A stretch of DNA of 64,000 bases from Chryseobacterium koreense CCUG 49689 (GTDB lineage Bacteria > Bacteroidota > Bacteroidia > Flavobacteriales > Weeksellaceae): assembly GCF_001045435.1 (NCBI RefSeq), contig NZ_LFNG01000011.1, positions 1-64,000 of the forward strand, read 5' to 3'. Positions 24,642 to 32,814 of the stretch are shown one piece after another. The translations under genes were made by a program, and so were the position numbers. How positions within the stretch are numbered: position 1 is the first letter of the stretch; each line of letters begins with the position of its first letter. Under the pieces are notes generated by a model. It searched no databases. It saw nothing but the letters and a program-made list of their open reading frames with translations, and was not told the origin of the DNA.

Positions 24642-26399
24642 TCAGAATTTCACTTGGTAAGGCATTTCCATCATCACTCCATTTTGCATTTTCGGATCGG
24701 TAAGTTGCTCGAAAATTTTGTAATTCTCGGCGCCTATCTTATTTTTGATCAGTTTTGTGGAGAGGTCTTCGCCTTCCATATTTTTGAATAATTGTTCGAA
24801 AGCACTTATTTTTTTAGGATAGGTGGAAACATTAAAATCTTTTAGGTTTGCTTTTTGCGCTGCAAAACTGATGGCATCATTTAAGCTTCCAAGCTCGTCA
24901 ACCAAACCGAGCTGTTTCGCACGAGCTCCGCTCCAAACTCTTCCACCGCCGATTTCGTCAATTTGTTCGAAGGATTTTTTGCGGTTTTTGGTCACGAAGT
25001 ACACGAATCTTTTGTAGGTTTCTTCTACGCTTTTGGTCATGATATTCACGGTTCCGGGAGACAATCCGTTCAGCAGTGAAACCATGGTGGAATTGGCGTT
25101 GGTGGAAACTTCATCTGCACGGATTCCATTTCTTGCCGCAAGTTCTTTTACATGGGCAAAAACACCGAAAACACCAATCGAACCGGTTATCGTATTGGGC
25201 TGCGAGTAGATTTTGTCGGCACCCATTGCGACATAATAACCACCTGATGCCGCATAGTCCCCGAAAGAAATAATCAGGGGCTTTTTCTTTTTCAGCTGCT
25301 CGAGTTCGAAGAGTATTTCATCGGAAGCGTTTGCGCTCCCTCCCGGAGAATTTATCCGGAAAACCACTGCTTTCACTTTATCATTTTCTGCAAGTTTTTT
25401 GATGTCTCTCACAAATTTTTCCGAATATACGTCTTCGTATCCATCGCCATTATAAATTGTACCGGACGCATACAAGACCGCGACTTGATTGTCTTTTTTG
25501 GTCTGGTCTTCTTGGTAGGAATCGATGTATTTAGAGAATGATATTTTCTGGAGTTTGTCGTGATCTGCCAATTTTAATTTGGATTTGATCATTTGGTCGT
25601 ACTCCGTTTTCTGGATCAGTTTGTCGACCAGTTTATTTTTCAGGCTCAGTTCGGGGATTATGCCATAAAGGCTGTCCACAACGACTTTAAATTGTGCAGA
25701 ATCAATTTTTCTAGACCGGTATATTTTCGCGGAAGTCTTTCCCCAGATGTCATTCAGCAAAGTAGAAAGTTGCTCCCTGTTCTCCGGGGAGATGTCGTTT
25801 CTCAGAAAAGGTTCCACCGCGGCCTTAAATTTTCCGTGGCGAATGACCTGGATGCCGATGCCATATTTGTCTGCAAAATTCTTGAAAAAAGGAACTTCTG
25901 CGGACATTCCGCGCAGCTCTATACCTCCGGAAGGATTCAGGAAATATTGATCGGCCACAGAACCCAGATAATAGGCTCCCTGTGAAACGACATTTCCATA
26001 GGCATATACAAATTTCCCACTTTTCTTAAAGTCTTCCAAAGCACTGCGCACATCGTCAAGCTGGGTCATCCCTGCTTTGATTCCATCGGTTTCTATACTT
26101 ATTCCCTTGATTTTGTCGTCGGTTTTCGCTTTCTTTATCGCATCCAGCATATCGTAAATCAGCACTTTGTCTTCCTGTTTTTGATTAAGGGAAAACATCC
26201 CATCCTTGTCTTCGGTAGGACTGTCGATAATGTTTGTCTTAAAGTCCAAAGTAAGGACAGAATTTTTCCTGACGGAGGATTTGCTGCTTCCGCTAATTGC
26301 CCCGGAGACCATCATAAAAGCAATAAAAACGAAAAAAAGAGCAATTACAACCATAATTGCCACTATATTTGCCAATACGTATTTGAGAAAATTCTTCAT
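24642..26399 (-). CDS. sppA: Signal peptide peptidase SppA, 67K type
   Basis: The 585-residue protein has one N-terminal membrane helix (about residues 8-32) and two S49 peptidase repeats, as in E. coli-type SppA. The catalytic serine lies in DYAASGGYYVAMGADKIY in the second repeat, after RINSPGGSANAS. The general-base lysine is expected in the first repeat, in the segment after LRGMSAEVPFF. It degrades cleaved signal peptides in the inner membrane. It is divergent from folK with only 24 nt between start codons, so their promoters must overlap the coding regions. Confidence 0.93.
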   Translation of the reverse strand: MKNFLKYVLANIVAIMVVIALFFVFIAFMMVSGAISGSSKSSVRKNSVLTLDFKTNIIDSPTEDKDGMFSLNQKQEDKVLIYDMLDAIKKAKTDDKIKGISIETDGIKAGMTQLDDVRSALEDFKKSGKFVYAYGNVVSQGAYYLGSVADQYFLNPSGGIELRGMSAEVPFFKNFADKYGIGIQVIRHGKFKAAVEPFLRNDISPENREQLSTLLNDIWGKTSAKIYRSRKIDSAQFKVVVDSLYGIIPELSLKNKLVDKLIQKTEYDQMIKSKLKLADHDKLQKISFSKYIDSYQEDQTKKDNQVAVLYASGTIYNGDGYEDVYSEKFVRDIKKLAENDKVKAVVFRINSPGGSANASDEILFELEQLKKKKPLIISFGDYAASGGYYVAMGADKIYSQPNTITGSIGVFGVFAHVKELAARNGIRADEVSTNANSTMVSLLNGLSPGTVNIMTKSVEETYKRFVYFVTKNRKKSFEQIDEIGGGRVWSGARAKQLGLVDELGSLNDAISFAAQKANLKDFNVSTYPKKISAFEQLFKNMEGEDLSTKLIKNKIGAENYKIFEQLTDPKMQNGVMMEMPYQVKF

Positions 26400-26423
26400 A
26401 ATTTTAATTGGTTTTTAAAGAAT

Positions 26424-26846
26424 ATGTCGCAACAATTGGTAACTTTGTTACTGGGAAGCAACCTGGGTGATCGAAAAAAAAATTTGCGGACTGCAATGCT
26501 GTTCATTGAGAAGGAAATCGGGCCAATTGAGCAAAGAACCGAATACCTTAATACTGAACCAGTTGAATTTGTTAGTAACAATATTTTTTGTAATATTGCA
26601 TTACGTATAAAAACACATTTGTCGCCCGTCGAGCTCTTGAATCTTCTAAAAAATATTGAACATTTGATGGGAAGGGAAGAGGACACGTTAATTTCTAAAG
26701 AATACTCAGACCGGGTGATTGATATAGATATTGTTCTTTTTGGTAACCTCCATTTTTATTCAGAGAGATTGCAGATTCCGCATGTGAGGCATTTTTATGA
26801 ACGTGAGTTTTCGAGAAAGTTGTTAGATGAATTGACAAAACACTAA
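26424..26846 (+). CDS. folK: 2-amino-4-hydroxy-6-hydroxymethyldihydropteridine pyrophosphokinase
   Basis: The 140-residue protein has HPPK features: LLLGSNLGDRKKNL near residues 8-21 and the magnesium/pterin site SDRVIDIDIVLFG near 101-113. It transfers pyrophosphate from ATP to 6-hydroxymethyl-dihydropterin in folate synthesis. I start at the ATG at 26424; the frame is open further upstream, but that part is antisense to sppA. The C-terminus is short compared with E. coli FolK. A -7-like TATATTTG (26364-26371) inside sppA may be its promoter. Confidence 0.93.
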   Translation: MSQQLVTLLLGSNLGDRKKNLRTAMLFIEKEIGPIEQRTEYLNTEPVEFVSNNIFCNIALRIKTHLSPVELLNLLKNIEHLMGREEDTLISKEYSDRVIDIDIVLFGNLHFYSERLQIPHVRHFYEREFSRKLLDELTKH

Positions 26847-26856
26847 AAACAATAAT

Positions 26857-28344
26857 ATGAAATTAAATTTATTAATAGCTCTAGTTCTGCCCATTACTTT
26901 CCTTGCGCAAAGTAATAGGAACGCTGCTAATAACTCGGATTATCCGAATGCCTATACCTCCGGTTCTGCAAAGGTTCAGCCCTTCAATAATTCATCCAAA
27001 TTGTTTCGGGACTGGGCGGTTTCACTTGGTGTCGGAGGAGCTTTCTTACAATCCGCCGATGTAAATTCTTTTTACGATGGCAAAGTCAATTACGGATGGA
27101 ATGGCTACATCAGTTTGGACAAGCAAATCACCCATGCTTTTGGGATGAGTTTGCAGTACCAAATGGGAAAAACCAATCAAAAGGCACTTCTTCCTGGTGA
27201 AGCAGGAGTGAAAGCCGGTGTGGCTACTGCGTGGACCAAATATCACCAGGTTTCTTTACTTGGCGATATTAATTTTTCAAATCTTCTTAGAAGAGTAGAT
27301 AATCATTCTCCTTACAGATGGGCATTCCATGGATATGCGGGTATTGGCTTTCAGGGTTTTAATACCTTATTGCTGGATAATGACATGTCCAGATGGAATG
27401 ATAACCCCAAAAGAATTCCCATTGAAATTGACCAGAAGTTTGGACTCGACAGTTTTTTCTATCAGATGGGAACAGGTCTGAAATACAACGCATCTAAATT
27501 AATCGACGTTGAAGCTCGCGCCATGTATATCATTACAGGTGATGATTCCTTTGATGGAGGCGGTCATGGCTCCAATGCAATACCAAGATATAATCAACTG
27601 ACTTCAGGTCATTCTGATAATTTTTTCACGGTAAATTTAGGGCTTACCTTTAAATTAGGGAAACAGGAAACCCATTTAACATGGTGGGATCCATTGCAAA
27701 GTGCAAACAGCAGGGTCAAATTGCTTGAAGATACCGAAGCAGAATTTGTGGTTTGTGAAAAAGGTGATCAGGATAATGACGGGGTTTGTGATGATTGGGA
27801 CAGACAGCTAGACACGCCTAATGGAGCGAGAGTTGATGGTGCAGGAGTTGCATTAGACATGGATCTGGATGGCGTAATTGACCTCTATGATAAATGTGTG
27901 ACTGTTCCTGGTCCTGTTGAGAATAATGGCTGCCCGGTTACATCGACAAATGCAGCTGCCACTTCTGGTCAGTCCGCCATTGACGAAATCAACAAATATT
28001 TGGAAGGAATCCAGTTTGAGTTGAATAGTGACAAAATTAGAAGCAAGTCATTCTCTAATTTGGATCAAGCTGCAGAAGTTATTAAAAGATTAAACAGCAG
28101 TGATAGATTCATGGTAATTGGAGCTACCGATGCAAGAGGTTCTGCCGAGATCAATCAGAGACTCTCTCAGCGAAGAGCCGATGCGGTGGTTAAATATCTC
28201 GAATCAAAAGGAGTAAGCCCATCAGTCTTATCTGCTGAAGGTCGCGGTAAGGCGGATCTCAAGTATCCGGAATGTGATCCGGCTACAAAATGTCCGGAGT
28301 GGAAAAATGAAGCGAATAGGAGAGTTTATATCATCCAAAAATAA
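26857..28344 (+). CDS. OmpA family protein with thrombospondin type 3 repeats (paralogue 1)
   Basis: The 495-residue outer-membrane protein has a signal peptide (residues 1-18), a beta-barrel-like N-terminal region to about 290, calcium-binding TSP3 repeats with DxDxDGVxD pattern (about 303-365), and an OmpA C-terminal peptidoglycan-binding domain (about 380-495, with VIGATDARGS and NRRVYI). It probably ties the outer membrane to peptidoglycan. It is 10 nt after folK and is followed after 39 nt by a clear paralogue, so the two arose by tandem duplication. Confidence 0.93.
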   Translation: MKLNLLIALVLPITFLAQSNRNAANNSDYPNAYTSGSAKVQPFNNSSKLFRDWAVSLGVGGAFLQSADVNSFYDGKVNYGWNGYISLDKQITHAFGMSLQYQMGKTNQKALLPGEAGVKAGVATAWTKYHQVSLLGDINFSNLLRRVDNHSPYRWAFHGYAGIGFQGFNTLLLDNDMSRWNDNPKRIPIEIDQKFGLDSFFYQMGTGLKYNASKLIDVEARAMYIITGDDSFDGGGHGSNAIPRYNQLTSGHSDNFFTVNLGLTFKLGKQETHLTWWDPLQSANSRVKLLEDTEAEFVVCEKGDQDNDGVCDDWDRQLDTPNGARVDGAGVALDMDLDGVIDLYDKCVTVPGPVENNGCPVTSTNAAATSGQSAIDEINKYLEGIQFELNSDKIRSKSFSNLDQAAEVIKRLNSSDRFMVIGATDARGSAEINQRLSQRRADAVVKYLESKGVSPSVLSAEGRGKADLKYPECDPATKCPEWKNEANRRVYIIQK

Positions 28345-28383
28345 AAACCCCATCATTAATTAACAAAAAAAAACATAAATAAT

Positions 28384-29844
28384 ATGAAACTAGATTTAAA
28401 AATTATAGCATTGGCATTGGTCATTCCTGTTGCCACTTTTGCACAAGATTCTGTTTCAGTTCCTTCTGCCATGTATCCGAATGCCTATACTTCGGGTTCA
28501 GCAAATGTGTCCCCATTTACCCAAGAATCAAAGAGATTCAACGATTGGGCAATTTCTGCAGGGGCAGGAGTTCCATTGATGCAATCCTCTGACCTTACTT
28601 CGATTAAAGGATTTGGAGCAGGTAAAAACTTATTTGGGTGGTCTGCTTATCTAAGTGTAGATAAAGCCATTACCCATGCTTTTGGTTTGAAACTTCAATA
28701 CGATAAAGGGGAAAGCAGACAAGGTTTTGTGAATACGAAAGACCATGTTGCTACCACAGAGGGTGCAGGTGCAAGAACGCAATACGATGCGATCTCCCTT
28801 TTGGGAGATATCAATTTCTCTAATCTACTGAGAAGAGTTGATAACCATTCCCCTTTCAGATGGGCGTTACATGGTTATGCCGGTGTGGGTTCACTAGCCT
28901 ACAGAGCTTACAGGCAAGATCCAGGCCCTGTTTATAACCAGGCCCTGATCACAGAGGTCAAACCATTTAAACTTGGAAGTCTATTTGCACAAGCCGGTGC
29001 AGGGGTGAAATACCGTGCAACCAAATCATTAGATATTGAGACCAGAATGATGTATCTTGTCTCTGGCGATGATAACTTTGACGGAGCCGGTGGAGCTTCT
29101 TATAATGGTAAGGTTAATGACAATCCCTCAGATAATTTAATTAATATTACCTTGGGAGCAACATTAAACTTAGGTAAGCACGAGTCGCATCTGTTTTGGC
29201 ATGACCCATTGCAAGAGATCTATTATAAATTAGATGTGCTAGCCGATAAAAATGTGGATGTGGAAGTGTGCAAAAAGGGAGATGCCGATAATGATGGCGT
29301 TTGCGATGATTGGGACAGACAACTCGATACACCTGCAGGAGCAAGAGTTGATGGAGCCGGTGTTGCTCTGGATACCGACTTGGACGGGGTGATAGACCTT
29401 TATGACAAATGTGTAACTGTTCCGGGTCCGGTTGAAAATAACGGATGTCCTTACTCCAATGCCAATTCCGGAACTACTTCAACCATTACCGACAATACCT
29501 CAGTGCTGGAAGGAATTGAATTCGATTTGAATTCAGACAAAATTCTTCCATCCAATACACCGATCCTGAATAATGCTGTAAATTATATCAATTCCAGTAC
29601 GGGTGCTTACCGCGTAATTGGCGCTACAGACACGAGGGCTTCAGAAGCCTACAACCAAAAGCTTTCAGAAAGAAGAGCAAACAGTGTGAAAAACTATTTG
29701 ATCCAAAATGGAGTAAACTCCAATAAGTTGGAGGCTATTGGTCATGGTAAAAAAGATCTGAAATATCCGGAATGTAACCCCGCAACCAAATGCCCTGAAT
29801 GGAAAAACAGAGCAAACCGTAGAGTTTATTTCGAGGCCAAATAA
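28384..29844 (+). CDS. OmpA family protein with thrombospondin type 3 repeats (paralogue 2)
   Basis: The 486-residue protein has the same plan as its upstream neighbour: signal peptide (residues 1-20), barrel region, TSP3 repeats (about 300-360) and an OmpA domain (about 375-486). The post-signal segment YPNAYTSGSA and the whole TSP3 block are shared almost unchanged, while the barrel regions differ. It is likely an outer-membrane porin-like anchor. A terminator follows directly, so the pair ends one transcription unit. Confidence 0.93.
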   Translation: MKLDLKIIALALVIPVATFAQDSVSVPSAMYPNAYTSGSANVSPFTQESKRFNDWAISAGAGVPLMQSSDLTSIKGFGAGKNLFGWSAYLSVDKAITHAFGLKLQYDKGESRQGFVNTKDHVATTEGAGARTQYDAISLLGDINFSNLLRRVDNHSPFRWALHGYAGVGSLAYRAYRQDPGPVYNQALITEVKPFKLGSLFAQAGAGVKYRATKSLDIETRMMYLVSGDDNFDGAGGASYNGKVNDNPSDNLINITLGATLNLGKHESHLFWHDPLQEIYYKLDVLADKNVDVEVCKKGDADNDGVCDDWDRQLDTPAGARVDGAGVALDTDLDGVIDLYDKCVTVPGPVENNGCPYSNANSGTTSTITDNTSVLEGIEFDLNSDKILPSNTPILNNAVNYINSSTGAYRVIGATDTRASEAYNQKLSERRANSVKNYLIQNGVNSNKLEAIGHGKKDLKYPECNPATKCPEWKNRANRRVYFEAK

Positions 29845-29865
29845 TTTTTCAGGCAAAATAAATCC

Positions 29866-29894
29866 AAAAGTCACGCTTGCCGTGGCTTTTTTTT
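29866..29894 (+). terminator. Terminator after the OmpA pair
   Basis: AAAGTCAC pairs with GTGGCTTT (one G-T pair) around a 6-8 nt loop, followed by a run of T. It ends just before the recQ start. Confidence 0.85.
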
Positions 29895-29927
29895 GTGTCT
29901 GGAAATTTCTTTTCCTATTTTTACCTG

Positions 29928-31829
29928 ATGATTTCCACCGAAGAATTTGCCCATTTGAAATATGATACCCTGAAACATTTTTGGGGCTATGATTCTTTTA
30001 GGGATCTGCAGGAACAAATCATAGATTCCGTGATTTTGCGGAAAGATGCACTCGCACTACTTCCCACAGGTGGTGGAAAATCTCTTTGCTACCAATTGCC
30101 GGCGCTAATTCAGGAAGGAACCTGCCTCGTTATTTCACCGCTTTTGGCTCTGATGAAAGATCAGGTGGCACAACTCAAAATGCGGGGAATAGAAGCAGAA
30201 TATCTCTCTTCCGAATTGGATGAATTTGATGCGGAAATCATTTTCAACCGTTGCAAAGACGGTATAACCAAATTACTTTACGTGTCGCCCGAAAGGCTTA
30301 ACAACCGCTTTTTTCTGGAAAATATCGAAGAGATCCAACTCTCATTCATCGCGGTAGATGAGGCGCACTGTATTTCGGAGTGGGGACAGGATTTCCGCCC
30401 GAGTTACCAAAAAATCAAAATTTTCAGAGAGCGATTCAAAGATATCCAGTGTCTTGCATTGACCGCGACGGCTACACCGAAAGTCCTGCAGGAAATTAAA
30501 GAAAAACTCAATCTCAAAAATCCCGGTGTCTTCCGGAAAAGTTTTGAAAGATCAAATATCCATATCATCTCCGAGAACATCTCCGATAAATATGAAAGGG
30601 TTTTGCAACTGATGAAATACAACCGCACATCGGGAATTATCTATGTCCGGACCAGGAAAGATGCGGAGGAGCTCACCAAATTCCTCCACCGGAACCAAAT
30701 TCAAAACGTGGATTATTTCCATGCCGGCTTAGAACGTCAAGAAAAAAACGCTAGACAAAACAACTGGTTGCAGAGAAACGACCACGTACTGATTTCTACC
30801 AATGCATTCGGAATGGGGATTGACAAAGAAAATGTTCGTTTGATTGTTCATTTCTCGCCACCGCAATCAGTAGAAAACTATTACCAGGAAATCGGAAGAG
30901 CCGGTCGTGACGGAGAGGAATCTTATGCCTTCCTTTTTTGGAATGACCAGGAACTGATGAATTTTGATGAGCAGCTCAAAAATCAAATTCCTTCAAAATA
31001 CGAGTTTCAAAAAATCATCTCCTTTATATATTCCAATTTTCAAATTGCAGATCATGAGCTTCCTGAAAAGCCTTTTCAGCTGAACCTTCAGCATATCCGG
31101 AATTTCACCAAATCCTCTTTGGGTAAAATCCGGAATGTGCTCAATTTTATGCATCAACAAGAACTGATTTTTTATAATAACAACAAATCACTTTCTTCCC
31201 TTGAGTTAAAAGTCAGGGCGGAAGACTTAGATCTGCTTTCCAAAAATGATGGCTATTTTGCAGAGTTGCTCTTTCGAAATTTGCCGGGACTGACCTCGCA
31301 TAAGGTCATGTTCAGCGAATTGAGTTTGAGCAGGAAAATAGGAACCGATCCTTTTTTACTAAAGGAAAAAATAAAGGAATTCCAAAATAAGGATTATCTG
31401 GAATATTTGGATGGAGCATTATCCAGCATAAAGTTCCTGCAAAACCGGGATGAGCGATCGATCAATGGGAAATATTGGAATCTTTTTCACCAAATCCAAA
31501 AAAATAAGCTCAGAAAATGGGAGGAATTGAAGTTCTTCACTACCAATCCGGACCACTGCAAAATGAGGATGATCCTTTCCTATTTCGGGGAGAAAAATCC
31601 TAAGAATTGCGGGAAATGCTCGTATTGTGAAAAACAGAAAGAAAGTATTTTTGGGAGAAATGTTTCCGTTGAAATCTTAAAAGCACTAGAGCAAAAGCCT
31701 TCCAATGTGGATGAGCTTACCATTAAACTAAATTATTTCGAAAGAGAAAGTATTCTGGAGAATCTGATTTACCTTCTGGATGCCGGAAAGGTGAAAATGT
31801 TGGATTTTAGAACCTATACTTTGGCGTAA
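29928..31829 (+). CDS. recQ: RecQ family ATP-dependent DNA helicase
   Basis: The 633-residue SF2 helicase has Walker A LPTGGGKSLCYQLPAL near residues 44-59, DEAH near 144-147 followed by CISEWGQDFRPSY, a motif VI QEIGRAGRDGE near 322-332, and a zinc-binding region near the C-terminus (CGKCSYCEK near residues 564-572). An HRDC domain is not evident. It unwinds DNA in recombination and repair. I start at the ATG at 29928; an in-frame ATG at 29877 lies within the terminator. Bacteroidota often carry several RecQ paralogues, so the exact role is open. Confidence 0.92.
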   Translation: MISTEEFAHLKYDTLKHFWGYDSFRDLQEQIIDSVILRKDALALLPTGGGKSLCYQLPALIQEGTCLVISPLLALMKDQVAQLKMRGIEAEYLSSELDEFDAEIIFNRCKDGITKLLYVSPERLNNRFFLENIEEIQLSFIAVDEAHCISEWGQDFRPSYQKIKIFRERFKDIQCLALTATATPKVLQEIKEKLNLKNPGVFRKSFERSNIHIISENISDKYERVLQLMKYNRTSGIIYVRTRKDAEELTKFLHRNQIQNVDYFHAGLERQEKNARQNNWLQRNDHVLISTNAFGMGIDKENVRLIVHFSPPQSVENYYQEIGRAGRDGEESYAFLFWNDQELMNFDEQLKNQIPSKYEFQKIISFIYSNFQIADHELPEKPFQLNLQHIRNFTKSSLGKIRNVLNFMHQQELIFYNNNKSLSSLELKVRAEDLDLLSKNDGYFAELLFRNLPGLTSHKVMFSELSLSRKIGTDPFLLKEKIKEFQNKDYLEYLDGALSSIKFLQNRDERSINGKYWNLFHQIQKNKLRKWEELKFFTTNPDHCKMRMILSYFGEKNPKNCGKCSYCEKQKESIFGRNVSVEILKALEQKPSNVDELTIKLNYFERESILENLIYLLDAGKVKMLDFRTYTLA

Positions 31830-31856
31830 ATAATCAGCATTAAGTAATTTATTTAA

Positions 31857-32804
31857 ATGAAATCTTTAAAAGTCATTTTTTTCGGGACTCCCGAGTTTGC
31901 AAAAACATCGCTTCAGGCGATTTATGAATCGCATCATCAAGTAGTTGCTGTGGTCACCGTAGCCGATAAAGCGAGTGGTCGCGGACAAAAAATTCACGAA
32001 TCCCCTGTCAAAGTTTTTGCCGTGGAAAACCAAATTCCCGTTTTGCAACCAGAGAAATTGAGAAATCCCGAGTTTCTGGAGCAGATTCGGAATTTGGAGG
32101 CAGATGTTTTTGTGGTAGTCGCTTTTAGAATGATGCCTAAAGTGCTTTTTGAAATGCCGAAATTGGGAACGTTCAATCTTCACGCATCCTTGTTGCCGGA
32201 TTACCGGGGAGCTGCACCCATCAATTATGCGGTGATTAATGGGGAGGCCAAAACGGGCGCAACCACTTTCTTCATCAATGAAAAAATCGATGAGGGAAAT
32301 ATTCTACTTCAAGAAGAAATTGAAATTTTCGCTCATGAAAACTCCGGCGATGTTCATGACCGCCTGATGGAAATGGGGGCAAAACTCGTGGTGAAAACCT
32401 TGGATGGAATTGCTGAAAACTCCATTCGGGAGAAACCTCAGCCAATAATGGAACATCCAAAAAACGCTTTCAAAATATTCAAAGAAGATACTAAAATCAA
32501 CTGGCATCAAAATTCCGAAAACATCCACAATTTTATCCGCGGAATGGCACCTTATCCATGTTCTTTCACAATTTTGAAAATTGGAAATGATGAAAAATCG
32601 CTGAAGATTTTTAGCGGAAATTTTGAAAAATCAAATCATGGCAAAACTCCGGGAACTTTAGAAATCAATAAAAATCAGTTCAAGATTTTTACCACCGATG
32701 GATTTTATTTTCCGTTGGAAGTTCAGCTGGAAGGAAAGAAAAGGATGAATATAAAAGATTTCCTAAACGGTTTCCGCGATTTTGATCATATTTCTATCGC
32801 TTAA
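31857..32804 (+). CDS. fmt: Methionyl-tRNA formyltransferase
   Basis: The 315-residue enzyme formylates initiator Met-tRNA with 10-formyl-THF. Catalytic and binding motifs: FFGTPEFA near residues 8-15, and NLHASLLPDYRGAAPINYA near 107-125 with the catalytic Asn-His pair. The C-terminal OB-like domain contains RGMAPYPCSF. It starts 27 nt after recQ and is convergent with the T9SS protein gene, with a 10-nt gap and no terminator visible. Confidence 0.96.
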   Translation: MKSLKVIFFGTPEFAKTSLQAIYESHHQVVAVVTVADKASGRGQKIHESPVKVFAVENQIPVLQPEKLRNPEFLEQIRNLEADVFVVVAFRMMPKVLFEMPKLGTFNLHASLLPDYRGAAPINYAVINGEAKTGATTFFINEKIDEGNILLQEEIEIFAHENSGDVHDRLMEMGAKLVVKTLDGIAENSIREKPQPIMEHPKNAFKIFKEDTKINWHQNSENIHNFIRGMAPYPCSFTILKIGNDEKSLKIFSGNFEKSNHGKTPGTLEINKNQFKIFTTDGFYFPLEVQLEGKKRMNIKDFLNGFRDFDHISIA

Positions 32805-32814
32805 AATCATCTGG

